From CAVWDI01 sp963793095 (GTDB taxonomy: Bacteria; Chloroflexota; Anaerolineae; Anaerolineales; UBA4823): 64,000 bases of DNA. Made by a program: the position numbers and the translations under genes. Positions 47,352 through 57,450 of this stretch are shown piece after piece. The notes below the pieces were generated by a model, which did no database searches, was not told where the DNA came from, and saw only the letters and a program-made list of their open reading frames with translations. How positions within the stretch are numbered: the first letter of the stretch is position 1; the number at the start of each line of letters is the position of its first letter. The DNA is taken from contig CAWBYY010000011.1 of assembly GCA_963793095.1 (NCBI GenBank), forward strand, positions 1,302,001 through 1,366,000, written 5' to 3'.

Positions 47352-48180
47352 ATGGATAAAGCAGAAATGTACACTGACAAAGCAATTGAATTGCTGATGA
47401 CATGGGGACCCAAACTGGTCCTGTGCCATTGTTATCCTGGTGGTTGGTATCATCGTTATTAACTCTTTTTCAAGGTTCCTGCGGAAATTAATGAAAAAAC
47501 GTGAGGTGGATCCAACCCTGGTCCCATTCCTGGTAGGATTGATCAAGCACACTGCTGAAAATCATGCTGATTATTTCCGTGGTGGATATCGTGGGTATCA
47601 AGACCACCTCCTTTGTCGCTGTACTGGGTGCAGCAGGACTTGCAGTTGGACTGGCTCTACAGGGGAGTCTTTCAAACTTTGCAGGAGGGGTACTGATCCT
47701 GATTTTCAAACCATACCGGGTGGGAGATTATATTGAAGCCCAGGGGGAGATGCAGGGAAGGTTACCGCGGTCCAGATATTTAATACCATACTTGCTCACG
47801 CCTGATAACCGAAAGGTGATCATGCCAAATGGTGCGATCTCAGGCGGGACCATCACCAATTATTACGGCTGAGGAAAACAGGAGGATGGATTTAATATTC
47901 GGCATAGGTTATGACGATGACCTTGAAAAAGCTAAAAATGTGCTTAAGGATATGGTAGATGCAGATCAGCGGATACTTACTGATCCTGCACCTTTATCGC
48001 CGTTAAGGAACTTGGGGATAGTTCGGTAAACCTGATGGTACGGATCTGGTGCAGAAAGAGGATTACTGGGATATTCATTTCGACTGGCAGACCAACGTAA
48101 AGCTGCGTTTCGACAAGGAAAACATCACCATACCTTACCCGCACAGAACAGTCTATACGATTGCCGAATCGGCGAACTGA
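47352..48180 (+). pseudogene. MscS-family mechanosensitive channel, about seven frameshifts
   Basis: Starting at ATG 47352 (MDKAEMYTDKAIELLMTWGP) and moving between frames gives a normal 275-residue MscS. The first helix is AIVILVVGIIVINSFSRFL. The pore helix region is TTSFVAVLGAAGLAVGLALQ followed by GSLSNFAGGVLIL. The beta domain is KPYRVGDYIEAQG, then TAVQIFNTILLTPDNRKVIM and PNGAISGGTITNY. The C-terminal domain ends with KENITIPYPHRTVYTIAES. Four apparent one-base insertions and three deletions are needed (about 47422, 47547, 47758, 47790, 47872, 47997 and 48055), net +1, matching 829 bases. It would open under osmotic down-shock. The motif quality argues for faulty sequence. Confidence 0.83.
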
Positions 48181-48197
48181 TTATTACCTGAATCCTT

Positions 48198-48900
48198 ATG
48201 GAGCACAAAAACAACTGCCTGATCTGCGGAAGTGAGCTGGTGTACAACGATGCGCTTCAGCCCAATGAACTGCCACTACTGCGGACAGGTATTCGAAAGC
48301 CAGGTAGCCTGTAGCGAGGGGCATTTCGTATGTGACAAATGCCATGCTGCCCCTGCAACTGAAATCATCAAGACTTCCTGTTTGAATGCCAGCTCCGGAA
48401 ATCCTGTCAGGCTGGCCACGGAGATCATGAAACACCCATCTGTAAAAATGCACGGGCCGGAACATCATTTCCTGGTGCCGGCGGTCTTGCTTGCGGCATA
48501 CTACATGCGGATCGGCCAGCTGGACCAGCTGGAAGAGAAACTGTCCCAGGCCGAGAAGAGGTCCGGTTTTATCCATGGTGGTTTCTGCGGATCTCATGGG
48601 AATTGCGGGGCTGCTGTCGGGACCGGCATATTCATGAGCCTGGCAACTGGTTCCACCCCACTGTCAACGGAGGGTTGGCGCCAGAGCAATATGATCACGG
48701 CCGAATCACTCATGTCGGTTGCCATACATGGCGGACCGCGATGTTGCAAACGGGATACTTATATATCCCTGAACCGGGCGATTGATTTTATCGAGAAGGA
48801 ATTGGAGGTAAGCCTGGAAAAGGAGGAAAACATCAGCTGCGAATTCAGCCACCTGAATAAACAATGTTTGCTGGAAGGTTGCCAGTATTACCCGGGTTAG
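48198..48900 (+). pseudogene. DUF5714 family protein, one-base frameshift near the start
   Basis: The first frame begins at ATG 48198 with MEHKNNCLICGSELVYNDA. One base near 48260 must be skipped to reach MNCHYCGQVFESQVACSEGH and FVCDKCH. The remaining frame is intact to 48900, giving 233 residues. Two CxxC pairs (CLICG, CHYCG) and a third (CDKCH) look like a small zinc-binding head. The main part has HHFLVPAVLLAAYYMRIGQL, then GFCGSHGNCGAAVGTGIFMS, the DUF5714 core with conserved cysteines. Members occur mostly in anaerobes and are of unknown biochemical function. Its last 4 bases overlap the convergent barrel gene. An alternative GTG start at 48232 would lose the first CxxC. Confidence 0.8.
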
Positions 48901-49892
48901 TCCGGTATGGTGCCATCTAGGTCAAAGGTGAGCCAGAGTTGCTGGGAGTAATCCACCTGCCCTTTTACGAAGTGCATCCCAAAATCCAGTTTCAGTTGCA
49001 CGGGACCGGTCCGGAATGGCAGTACAATCAGGTCCAGGCGCCCATACCTCTCGAGCCGGTAGAATGGATCACCATAAAGGAAGGTTTGACCCTCACCTGC
49101 ATAGTAGGTAGCCGATACACCGGCAAATTTATAAAGGATTGTCGCCTGTCCCAGGAAACCTACCGGTGTTTGCCACGCATCGCCCTGGGAACGGATCCTG
49201 TCCAGGGAGCCGAGGATCCCGGCCCTGATGCAAAGTGAATCAAGAAAGGTTTTCCGGGAAAGGTCCACTCCTACGTTTACATTATAACCCATATTATCCC
49301 TCAGGGAATGATCCGGATCATATGTGGCCTTACCGGCAAAATGTGACATTAAAAAATAATTCGAGAGAAAGAAATCCTTGAAAAAGAATCTCCCGGATGT
49401 TCCGGCCATGAATCTTTCATGGTTGGTATCCGTTTGCCGGCTTGTCCAGTCAAGGAAAGCGTTCTGCTGACCCCAGTTCCAGGAATACCCCCCGTACAAT
49501 CCCTCGATATTCGGCCGGTAATACATCAATGTGTCAGACAGGATTGCCAGGGGGAAGGCCAGCAGATCCCGTCGTGGAAAAGCGCCTGCAAACAACCTTA
49601 CCCCACGGTGGTTGTATTCATAATATAGGGTAAGATTGGGTTTGTTGGCATCTATGGCAGTACCAAACTCGAACAAATAATTGATGCCTGCACGCAACCT
49701 GTGAATATCAGAAATGCTCCCACCCACCTCGGCCCGGAATCTTGAACCAAATATGGTCTGGGGATTATCAATCGAAAAATATTCCCGGTTATCCAGGAAC
49801 CCGTCAAAACCGGCCAACCATTCAAATCTCTGTGATTGCAGATGAGAAGAGAATGCTATTATAAAAAAGAGTATGGGAAGAAATCTTCGCAT
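48897..49892 (-). CDS. Probable outer-membrane beta-barrel protein
   Basis: A 331-residue protein starting at ATG 49892 (an in-frame TTG at 49898 is rejected). Signal peptide RRFLPILFFIIAFSSHLQSQ. The rest shows regular 9-11 residue amphipathic strands ending in aromatic residues (LTLYYEYNHRGVRLFAGAF, AFLDWTSRQTD, FLGQATILYKFAGVSATYY, QLKLDFGMHFVKGQVDYSQQ and a final LWLTFDLDG), so an outer-membrane barrel is likely. I recognise no family. It stands alone, convergent with the DUF5714 gene and divergent from the GT39 gene 44 bases away. The function is unknown. Confidence 0.72.
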   Translation of the reverse strand: MRRFLPILFFIIAFSSHLQSQRFEWLAGFDGFLDNREYFSIDNPQTIFGSRFRAEVGGSISDIHRLRAGINYLFEFGTAIDANKPNLTLYYEYNHRGVRLFAGAFPRRDLLAFPLAILSDTLMYYRPNIEGLYGGYSWNWGQQNAFLDWTSRQTDTNHERFMAGTSGRFFFKDFFLSNYFLMSHFAGKATYDPDHSLRDNMGYNVNVGVDLSRKTFLDSLCIRAGILGSLDRIRSQGDAWQTPVGFLGQATILYKFAGVSATYYAGEGQTFLYGDPFYRLERYGRLDLIVLPFRTGPVQLKLDFGMHFVKGQVDYSQQLWLTFDLDGTIPD

Positions 49893-49936
49893 AGCCAATT
49901 GTTGGGAAGTAAATATAATCTATTTTTAGGGACAAT

Positions 49937-51634
49937 ATGCTTTCAAAAGAGAATACAAGGATTGCCTGGTTCGCCCTTGCCTGGTTTCTGATAAATCTTG
50001 TACAATCCTACTTCACAGAAATTATTGAGGACGAAGCATATTACTGGGTGTACAGTGAATTCCCGGCCTGGGGTTACTTTGACCACCCTCCTATGATCGC
50101 CATGCTGATCAAATTGGGCTCCCTGCTCCTCCCGGGTGAGCTGGGAGTAAGGCTGTTCCCTTCACTGCTTGGAGCGGCAACCATCCTGGTTGTCTATCAA
50201 CTTATTCCAAAAGGCAACAGGGACCCGCGAATATACATCATCTGCATCATAGCCATCACCCTGATGCATCTGAACGTAGCCGGTTTCCTGGCCTTGCCGG
50301 ACATCCCCCTGGTCTTTTTCACCTCCCTGTTTTTCCTGGTCCTGAAAAGATTTCTTGTAGAGGACAGGATGATACAGGCTCTTGGACTGGGACTGATCAT
50401 TGCACTGATGATGTACAGTAAATACCATGCCCTGCTGATCATCTTTTTTACCATCCTGTCAGACTGGAAACTGATCCTGCGCAAAACTTTCTGGGTTATT
50501 GCGGCTGTTGCGGTGATTTTGTACCTGCCCCATATCATCTGGCAGGTCAAAAATAACTTTGTCAGTTTTCAGTATCACCTCGTTGGTCGAAACGATCCCT
50601 TCCAGCCCAGACAAATCCTGGAGTACCTTGGTAATCAGCTGCTCGTTACGGGTCCTTTTGTTGGCGTCCTGCTACTCTATCTTGCATTTGCCAGACCTGC
50701 AAAGGATGCCTATGAGAGAATGCTGAAATTCAATCTTATTGGCTTCTTTGGATTTTTCTTCCTGTCCAGCGTCAGGGGGCATGTGGAACCACACTGGACA
50801 GCAGCAGCTTTTCCTCCCATGATTGTGCTGGCCATGCTGAATATCGACCGTTATCCAGGCTTGCGAAAGTGGATCAGGGTACTGGGACTGGCAAGCATAC
50901 CCCTGATCCTGGTCATCAGGGCCTACCTGATCGTTGATTTCCTTCCCCTCCCGGCACATGTCACCCGGATGTTCCATGGCAAGGATGTGTGGGCCAGGCA
51001 GATTGAAGAAGTAGCCGGCAACCGGCCCGTTGTTTTTATGAATAAGTACCAGTCCCCCTCCGTCTACTGGTTTTACACAGGGAAAAAATCATTTACACGC
51101 AACAATATCTATTACCGCAGAAACCAGTATGATGTATGGGACATGGAAGCAGATCTCCAGGGAAAGGAAGTGCTGCTTGCCCGGTGGGGACAGGCAGACA
51201 GTACACGGGTTATTTCAACGAAGCTGGAGGATATCCATTATTACATGATCAAGAATTATTGTTCATTTAACCGGCTGTCAATCAAAATTCCGGAAAAGAA
51301 TCTGCAAGCATCACCCGGTGAACAGATCAGCCTTCCCATACGGATAGAAAATCCGACCTCCCGCAGGGTCTGCCTGAACTGCACATGCGACCTGCCACCT
51401 CTACTTTTTCAGTCCTTTGAGGATGGGGACCGCCATACGTTCATGACCCCGATCAAAGATCAACCCGTGTTGACTTCAATTGATCCGGGTGAGCAGGTGA
51501 TATTGGATGTTGGGATCAAAGTTCCGGACCAGACCGGGGATTACCTCCTGATGGTCTCATTTGGATCAGAACTTCTGTTGCCCGGAATAAACGGTTCACC
51601 TGTGAAACTAAGTGTTACAACTGTTCCGCTTTAA
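49937..51634 (+). CDS. Glycosyltransferase family 39 / ArnT-like membrane protein
   Basis: A 565-residue integral membrane protein. The first loop DEAYYWVYSEFPAWGYFDHP with PPMIAM is the hallmark of GT39/GT83 enzymes, the acidic DE pair being catalytic. About 11 helices run to residue 340 (for example IYIICIIAITLMHLNVAGFL and ALPDIPLVFFTSLFFLVLKR). A soluble periplasmic region follows, ending in an Ig-like beta domain from about 455 to 565 with LPIRIENPTSRRVCLNCTCD. It transfers a sugar from a polyprenyl-phosphate donor to lipid or protein on the periplasmic side. The convergent GtrA gene next to it supports polyprenyl-linked sugar chemistry. Confidence 0.92.
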   Translation: MLSKENTRIAWFALAWFLINLVQSYFTEIIEDEAYYWVYSEFPAWGYFDHPPMIAMLIKLGSLLLPGELGVRLFPSLLGAATILVVYQLIPKGNRDPRIYIICIIAITLMHLNVAGFLALPDIPLVFFTSLFFLVLKRFLVEDRMIQALGLGLIIALMMYSKYHALLIIFFTILSDWKLILRKTFWVIAAVAVILYLPHIIWQVKNNFVSFQYHLVGRNDPFQPRQILEYLGNQLLVTGPFVGVLLLYLAFARPAKDAYERMLKFNLIGFFGFFFLSSVRGHVEPHWTAAAFPPMIVLAMLNIDRYPGLRKWIRVLGLASIPLILVIRAYLIVDFLPLPAHVTRMFHGKDVWARQIEEVAGNRPVVFMNKYQSPSVYWFYTGKKSFTRNNIYYRRNQYDVWDMEADLQGKEVLLARWGQADSTRVISTKLEDIHYYMIKNYCSFNRLSIKIPEKNLQASPGEQISLPIRIENPTSRRVCLNCTCDLPPLLFQSFEDGDRHTFMTPIKDQPVLTSIDPGEQVILDVGIKVPDQTGDYLLMVSFGSELLLPGINGSPVKLSVTTVPL

Positions 51635-52037
51635 TCCGCCAGGTCCATAGTGAATTAAGGAAAAAATTAATGAACGTCCCGACAATGATCCCGATCAGGT
51701 TGGCAACCAGGTCATGGACCCCAAACGCTTTTGCCAGCAGCAGAAGGATCCCATAATTAACCAGCCCGGCCAGGCCCGTCACCAGGTGATACCGGAATAT
51801 CCTCGACAACAATCCCACCCTGGTATTTCTTTTGCGAAATGTCCAGATATTATTCAGGAAAAAATTGGTTAAAATGGAAATCTCAATGGCAATTGGAGAA
51901 GCATATTCCAAATTCAATCCGGCATGGCGGGTCAGTAAAAAGAAACTGCCCATATTCACAATCACACCGGAACCGCCCACAACGGCAAACTTCAGGAATT
52001 CTTCCAGTTTCTCGGTCTGCACTCCGATGCGCAGCAT
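51615..52037 (-). CDS. GtrA family membrane protein
   Basis: A 140-residue protein with four membrane helices, the standard GtrA size: FLKFAVVGGSGVIVNMGSFF, SPIAIEISILTNFFLNNIWT followed by FRKR, YHLVTGLAGLVNYGILLLL and LIGIIVGTFINFFLNSLWTW. GtrA-type proteins are proposed flippases for polyprenyl-phosphate-linked glucose or related sugars. It overlaps the end of the GT39 gene by 20 bases in convergent orientation. The pairing suggests they act on the same lipid-linked sugar, though they are not cotranscribed. Confidence 0.93.
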   Translation of the reverse strand: MLRIGVQTEKLEEFLKFAVVGGSGVIVNMGSFFLLTRHAGLNLEYASPIAIEISILTNFFLNNIWTFRKRNTRVGLLSRIFRYHLVTGLAGLVNYGILLLLAKAFGVHDLVANLIGIIVGTFINFFLNSLWTWRIKAEQL

Positions 52038-52093
52038 CCAGCCTGTAAACCAGCCAGTAAAATTTTGTTTCTCTCAGATTCATAATTTTCTGC

Positions 52094-54544
52094 TTAAATA
52101 CCACAGTCCCCTATGGGTTGCCCCGGCGGTGCTTCCAGCGGGCTCTCGTGTTCATACTTTTCGGGGTGCTCGTCGGTAATGGCTGATCTGTTTCAATGTG
52201 TATTTAAAATGGGCTTCCTGTGCTATATCCCAGGAATATGCCAGTTGTGAATTGATCCATTGTTCGAGCTCATCCAGTTTATAGCTGGTTATCGCCCGGA
52301 CCTGTCCCAGGGCTGATTTATCGGAGGCCAGCATCATCATATGGTGAAGGACAAGGTAGTTCACTTCTCTCTGTATTTCTGCCAGGTAAGGATCGACGTA
52401 GATGATATGCCAGCTTGCATCGATGATCCTGTCCAGAACGTCCTGGAGCCCGGGTTGTTCAGCATCCCTGGCATGGTGCTCGACAATCCTCGTAGCTCTC
52501 ATGGTATTAAAAAGCAGCGACAAGTGTCTGGTCAGCAGCACTTTCAGCAGCGGCCAGGGGATCAAAGGTAATGCCTGTGCGGGATTTGAAGTGTTCCCTG
52601 TCTCTTTGGTATCCCAATGGTTTGGGTGGTATGATGTCCAGAATCACTTCCGGAATGGCGAGAAAATCTGCCTCAATGGTTTTTAGCATGGCATCGAGGC
52701 AGGCCAGCTGATCGCGCGGGGATACCATCTCCAGCTTCAGCTCCTCTCCGCGCAGGGCATAGTTATAATGCATCCCTCCCAGGGTTTTTGCGGCTGCTTC
52801 CAACTGGTAACGGTGAAACATATAAGCCGGTACCAGATACCCTCTCCAATTCTGAATATGGTATTCCTTCCCTGATATTCTTCTCTGAGAATTTCTCCAG
52901 CAGATGCCTTCTGATGGTGATCACCCTCTCCAGCTCAGCAACGGCATTCGGTGCATTGTCCCAGAGATGGGTGTAAGGATGGGCAGATCCTTCCCCCCGG
53001 GCATCCCGGTCAGACAAAAAACGAAGTCCATCTGCCCTTGCTTTTTCCAGGATTGTTTCAAGGGACTCTTGCTCATCCACACCATCCGGAAAATCCTGGT
53101 AACCGTAAGCTACGAATACTTTATCCCATTCCCCGATCCCGGTGTCATAGGCATCTTCCAGGCTCAGGGAGCCATCCTTCAGTGTCACCAGCGGATGCGG
53201 ATAATCCATCACCGAGGACAGTGCATCTGCTGATGCGATATAATTGTGTTGAAATCCAAGTGTATGTCCTACTTCATGAGCGGATAACTGACGCAACCTT
53301 GCCAGGGCCATCTCCTGCATATCTTCTGGGAACGGGCTTCGCCGGCTTCATAGGGGGAAAGCAGGGCTTCAGCGATCAGGTAATCCTGCCTGACCCGTTG
53401 GGAACCAAGGCTGACATGTCCTTTCAGGATCTGGCCGGTCCGTGGATCGGTTATGGAGCTCCCGTATGACCAACCACGCGTGGATCTGTGCACCCACTGT
53501 ATTACATTATACCGTATATCGAGGGGATCGGCATCCGGGGGAAGCAATCTCACCTGGTAAGCATTTCTGTATCCAATGGCTTCGAACGCTTCGCTCCACC
53601 AGGACGCACCTTCCAGGAGGGCACTCCGTACGGGTTCCGGAGTTCCCGGATCAAGGTAATAGACAATGGGTTCAACCGCTTCGCTTATGGCCGTTGAGGG
53701 ATCTTTTTTCTCCAGCTTATGCCGGTAAATAAATCTTTTGGTGAGCGATTGACCAAGTGGCCTGGCCAGGTCCATATACTGAAGTGACATAAAACCACTC
53801 TCGGGCATGAAAATCCGGGGTTGATATTCTGTCAGATCAGGCAACCTGACCAGGGAGATATGCTGTCCCAGGGTGATGTGTTCCGGAGAAGGGACAACCT
53901 CCCTGACAAACCTTCCGCTATTTTCACCAGAATATGTCAACAGAACATCAAACTCGGTATTGTGAGGAAAATTCTTTGTCCGGTCCATGTTCATGGCAGA
54001 CCTGGAATCATCCACACGATATGATCCCTGGCCGGTGTGGTTCAGTACCTCCGATATATGGTTCTGATCACTCAACAGGAAATCCGAAATATCAATCAAT
54101 ACTTTCCCTCCCTCTTCGGCCAATGCTGTAAATCCCCAGATCACAGATGTTGCAAAAGATTCAGAAACGGCTCTCACCTCAAGGCTGTCTCCAGTATCAG
54201 CACGGTAATCCAGGTTGGGCTGAATCAATAAAACCTTGTTCCCGCTGCGGAAGAAGGAGACCACCTTCTGAGCTCCGATCTTCCCCCGGTCGAGCCCAAC
54301 ATCATTCGACCCCATACCCCTTGAAAGATAGCTGACCGCCAGGAAATCCATGTTCCACCTGTCCACTTCCAGGAAGATCTTCCCTTCCTCCTCAGACCAG
54401 TAGAAAGTGAAAAAACCGTCATACTTTTTCAAGTCCCGATACCTTTTCGTCAATTGTCAGGCTTTTCCCTTCATCTGTGATATTAGCTGTAAGTGTTTGA
54501 AATGCAGGCAGAAATATGAGAATGGCAAGAATGAATTGTCTCAT
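52094..54544 (-). pseudogene. Zinc metalloprotease of the DUF5117/DUF4953 type, about five frameshifts
   Basis: The gene begins at ATG 54544 with a signal peptide (MRQFILAILIFLPAFQTLTA). After one base is skipped in an A5 run near 54430 it reads EKYDGFFTFYWSEEEGKIFL and the DUF5117 part through GMGSNDVGLDRGKIG. After a break near 53330 comes the zinc site SAHEVGHTLGFQHNYIASAD, a metzincin-like HExxHxxGxxH. Further breaks near 52845 and 52530 lead through MFHRYQLEAAAKTLGG and FNTMRATRIVEHHARD. A last break near 52160 gives the C-terminus ESPLEAPPGQPIGDCGI, the family's usual end. Net length is 2451 bases (817 codons). It is a secreted or periplasmic protease of unknown substrate. All motifs are conserved, so the indels look artefactual. 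Confidence 0.83.
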
Positions 54545-54586
54545 AAAGTAGCTAATTTAAAATAGCCATTAAAAATAGATATTTTT

Positions 54587-55391
54587 ATGAACATGAATGA
54601 TCAGGAAAGAAGGCGGAGAAAACAATTTCAGAAGATTTCAAATAAGGTAGGCAAAATGCTGAATGAACATCAGCTGATAGAGGCCGGTGACAGGGTACTG
54701 GTAGGGCTGTCCGGGGGCAAAGACTCGATGATCCTGCTCGAAACCCTGGCTGACAGGAGAAGGCATCTGCCTTTTGATTTCCAGTTATTTGCAGTGCATG
54801 TCAGCGCCACGAATATTGGTTACGAAATGGATACGGAATATTTGAAAGCGTTTTGCGCCGAACTGAACATTCCCCTTTACCTGGAAGAAATTGAGATAGA
54901 CCTGACCCTTGATCCAAAAAAAGCACCCTGCTTTGTCTGTTCCTGGCACCGCCGGAAACGGATCTTTGAATTATCGAAGGAACTGGACTGTAATAAGGTT
55001 GCCCTGGGACATCATAAGGATGATGCCATACAGACCGTATTGATGAACATGATTTTCCATGGTTCCATAAGTTCATTGCCACAGAAATTATCAATGTTCG
55101 AAGGGTCGGATCCGATTAATCAGGCCACTTCTGTTCATCCCGGAAAAGGAATTGACCTATTACGCCACCCTGCGCTCATTCAGAAAACAGGAGAAATCCT
55201 GCCCTCATGACGATACCACCAAAAGAGAATCAATAAAGGAAATTATACGTCAGATGGACCGGTTAAACCGGAATGCAAGACGAAATATCTTCCAGGCCAT
55301 GGACAATATCTACGAAGAATACCTGCCGGATATTAAAAAAGACGAGAAGATCAGCCAGGAAGATTCATCATCGAAAAAACAAAGATTGTAA
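54587..55391 (+). pseudogene. ttcA: tRNA 2-thiocytidine synthetase TtcA, one-base frameshift
   Basis: The first frame gives the PP-loop SGGKDS (42-47) in VLVGLSGGKDSMILLETLAD, the CxxC pair in APCFVCSWHRRK (Cys114, Cys117) and LGHHKDDAIQTVLMNMIFHG, all typical of TtcA/TilS-like ATPases with an iron-sulfur site. An extra T at about 55106 breaks it. Skipping it gives RIRLIRPLLFIPEKELTYYA and the C-terminal half up to the stop at 55391, for 268 residues in total. TtcA thiolates C32 of some tRNAs. It starts 42 bases after the divergent metalloprotease gene. A conserved housekeeping gene broken by one base in a non-repetitive site is best explained by sequence error. Confidence 0.88.
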
Positions 55392-55506
55392 ATTGGCGGC
55401 CATTGGCAACCAGGAAAAATGATGAGCGAGTGAATCGTTAGATGGAGGTGATCAAAAAGGAATACTGGAATGGCCCGCTTGATGGACAAGGAGGCAGTAA
55501 TGGTTA

Positions 55507-56226
55507 TCAGTCATCGTTCCTGTACAAATCGGATCGGTTTATCAGCATCCTGATTTCCTCCGGGTTCATGTAGTACTTGTCCATAAAATCAGTCTGTTTA
55601 TTATTTGAACCTGACACTTCCCTCACATGCTCTGCATATTCCAATAATTGCCACCCAAGTCCATGTTCGATGGTCCGCATGTCAGTCCCTTTCTCCATGG
55701 AGGCCCTGAAGGCCCCCCATACATAGAAGTATCCCGGTATATTGATAGCTGGTAACTGTTCAGGGTCTGGTATTCAGCCGTGTGAGCCAGCTCATGGCCA
55801 ATAATTGCAATTTGGGCATTGAATGGCAGGTTCTTTAACAGCACACTTTCCATCTGTGGCAGGCTCTGGTCACTGATGATCACCCTGTATGTCCTTTGAT
55901 CCCGTTTTCTGAGCAAGGAAAACATGGTAGGTCTGGAGGCTAAAGGAATAAACGCTTTTTTAACAATGAACTTGATATCGGGTGTTCTTTAACTCTGGAT
56001 AATGCCGCAATGCAAGCAATGTTTGCAATTCAAATCCTTCGGGCAACTCTTTCCTGCACCCCAGTGCAGTTACCAGGCTATCGATACTTTGCTCATAATC
56101 TCTTGCATGGTAAGTGTCTACAGGATCCACATCTGGATAATCTACAAACTCAACATGGCAGGCTGACAGACACAGCAAAAGTGTACAAAATAATATCAGG
56201 CTTCTTCTATGCATCGGGTTTCGCAT
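55507..56226 (-). pseudogene. Small HELAH-motif putative zinc peptidase lipoprotein, two frameshifts
   Basis: Reconstruction gives 240 residues starting MRNPMHRRSLILFCTLLLCL with lipobox LSAC; the Met at 56214 is an alternative start. The first frame continues to PEGFELQTLLALRHYPELKN. Skipping a base near 55999 gives DIKFIVKKAFIPLASRPTMF, then IAIIGHELAHTAEYQTLNSY with the zinc-binding HELAH. A missing base near 55745 leads to NIPGYFYVWGAFRASMEKGT and the C-terminus EHGLGWQLLEYAEHVREV. HELAH plus a downstream Glu-rich helix suggests a gluzincin-like peptidase, though no family is recognised with certainty. It abuts the integrase-fold gene on the same strand. Net length is a multiple of three. 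Confidence 0.65.
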
Positions 56227-57450
56227 TTACTTATCCGCCAGCAAATTATCAAATTTCCTGACATCCTCATAAGCCGCATTTTCAAGTACAGATCTGATCC
56301 GTTCCACACTGGCAAGGGTTTTCCTATCTGTCAGAAACGACAATACCTCGGCAGAGATGCCAAGCTTCAATCCATTAAATAAGAAAGTATTGATGGCGAC
56401 TTTGGATGAAAGAACCTCGTATTTTGGGACCTGCCTGGATCCTTTCTCTGTTCCTGAGAAAAACGAGAGGTTTACATATCGATTAATCCCGGCATTCTTC
56501 CCCACTTGCTTTAAATGCCTGTTAAAGTCTGAATTACGGTAATAAGGGAAACAGTTGCTATTCTGACCTTCCTTACCAATGTACTGGCTAATGATACCAT
56601 ATGCACGCTCATTGAGTGGTAAATTATATGACTGGTATTTAACATTCCCCTGCACACTGATGTAACCCGGGTAGACATTGCTGCTTTTTAACAGGTATAT
56701 CCGCGAGAGTTTAAGTCCCGAAAAACACATAAAACAAAAAATATCCCTGATTTCAGTTAGTTCAGGTGACAAAGGTTCAAACCGCCAGATTCTCATCAAC
56801 TCTTCCCAGTCGAGGACGAGGTCTGATTGGCTGATCCTTGGTTGCCTGATCCATTCAAACTCAAATTCCTTGTATAAAAGGCTTTTATTATATCCTCTGC
56901 TGGTGGCCCAGTTCAGGAACCATTTTAAGACATCCAGGTTTTTTGAAATTGTATTGTTTGAATGACTGTATTTAATCCTGAAGAAACGTATGTATTGTTC
57001 CAGGAAAGTTCTGTCGATCCGGCTGAACTCGATCTCAATTTGTTCTGTTTCGGCGAATTTTCTTAAATGCTGATAGGTGGTCCTGATTTTTCTGAAGGTA
57101 TGAATACTCCATTTGTGATGATTCTCATCAATGAACAGCATGAACACATCAAAAAAGCCAATGTTCGATTTTCGCCTGTTGTATTTAATCTGTTTCCTCA
57201 GGTAGTCAATCCCCGGGCTTAATCCCATTGTCTTTGCTTCCAGATAAATCCCCATAACTTCATCGGCGAGGGACTGTAAATACCTGTTCATGGCCTTACT
57301 TCCGCGTGCCTGCGCCAGCACACGTTGGGACCGAAAGTCCCAATCTGAAAAATCAATCCGTTCTCCGGTATTCAATTGCAAGCGTTTACCATCGAAACTA
57401 AAATAAAGCATTATCGGGACCTGTTTCGTCCTGGTTCTGTCCATTCTCAT
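56227..57450 (-). CDS. Integrase/tyrosine-recombinase-fold protein lacking catalytic residues
   Basis: A full-length 407-residue relative of Bacteroidota tyrosine integrases. It has an arm-binding domain (1-60, LNTGERIDFSDWDFRSQRVL), a SAM-like core-binding domain (about 95-190, KYSHSNNTISKNLDVLKWFL) and a catalytic-fold domain (about 210-400, IRDIFCFMCFSGLKLSRIYL). Compared with the canonical pattern GLR, HxxR, GH, Y I find K247 for the first Arg, K350 and I353 for HxxR (YEVLSSKVAIN), D375 for the His of the GH motif (FLTDRK), and R384 where the Tyr should be (ERIRSV). No frameshift or stop is present. It probably binds DNA without cutting it, or is an inactivated integrase. No att-like repeats were found. 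The gene follows a very AT-rich spacer. Confidence 0.82.
   Translation of the reverse strand: MRMDRTRTKQVPIMLYFSFDGKRLQLNTGERIDFSDWDFRSQRVLAQARGSKAMNRYLQSLADEVMGIYLEAKTMGLSPGIDYLRKQIKYNRRKSNIGFFDVFMLFIDENHHKWSIHTFRKIRTTYQHLRKFAETEQIEIEFSRIDRTFLEQYIRFFRIKYSHSNNTISKNLDVLKWFLNWATSRGYNKSLLYKEFEFEWIRQPRISQSDLVLDWEELMRIWRFEPLSPELTEIRDIFCFMCFSGLKLSRIYLLKSSNVYPGYISVQGNVKYQSYNLPLNERAYGIISQYIGKEGQNSNCFPYYRNSDFNRHLKQVGKNAGINRYVNLSFFSGTEKGSRQVPKYEVLSSKVAINTFLFNGLKLGISAEVLSFLTDRKTLASVERIRSVLENAAYEDVRKFDNLLADK

Noticed and set aside
55442..55564. Short plus-strand frame starting MEVIKKEYWNGPLDG after ttcA
   Set aside because: Only about 40 codons, overlaps the HELAH gene and matches nothing I recognise; kept out as unsupported.
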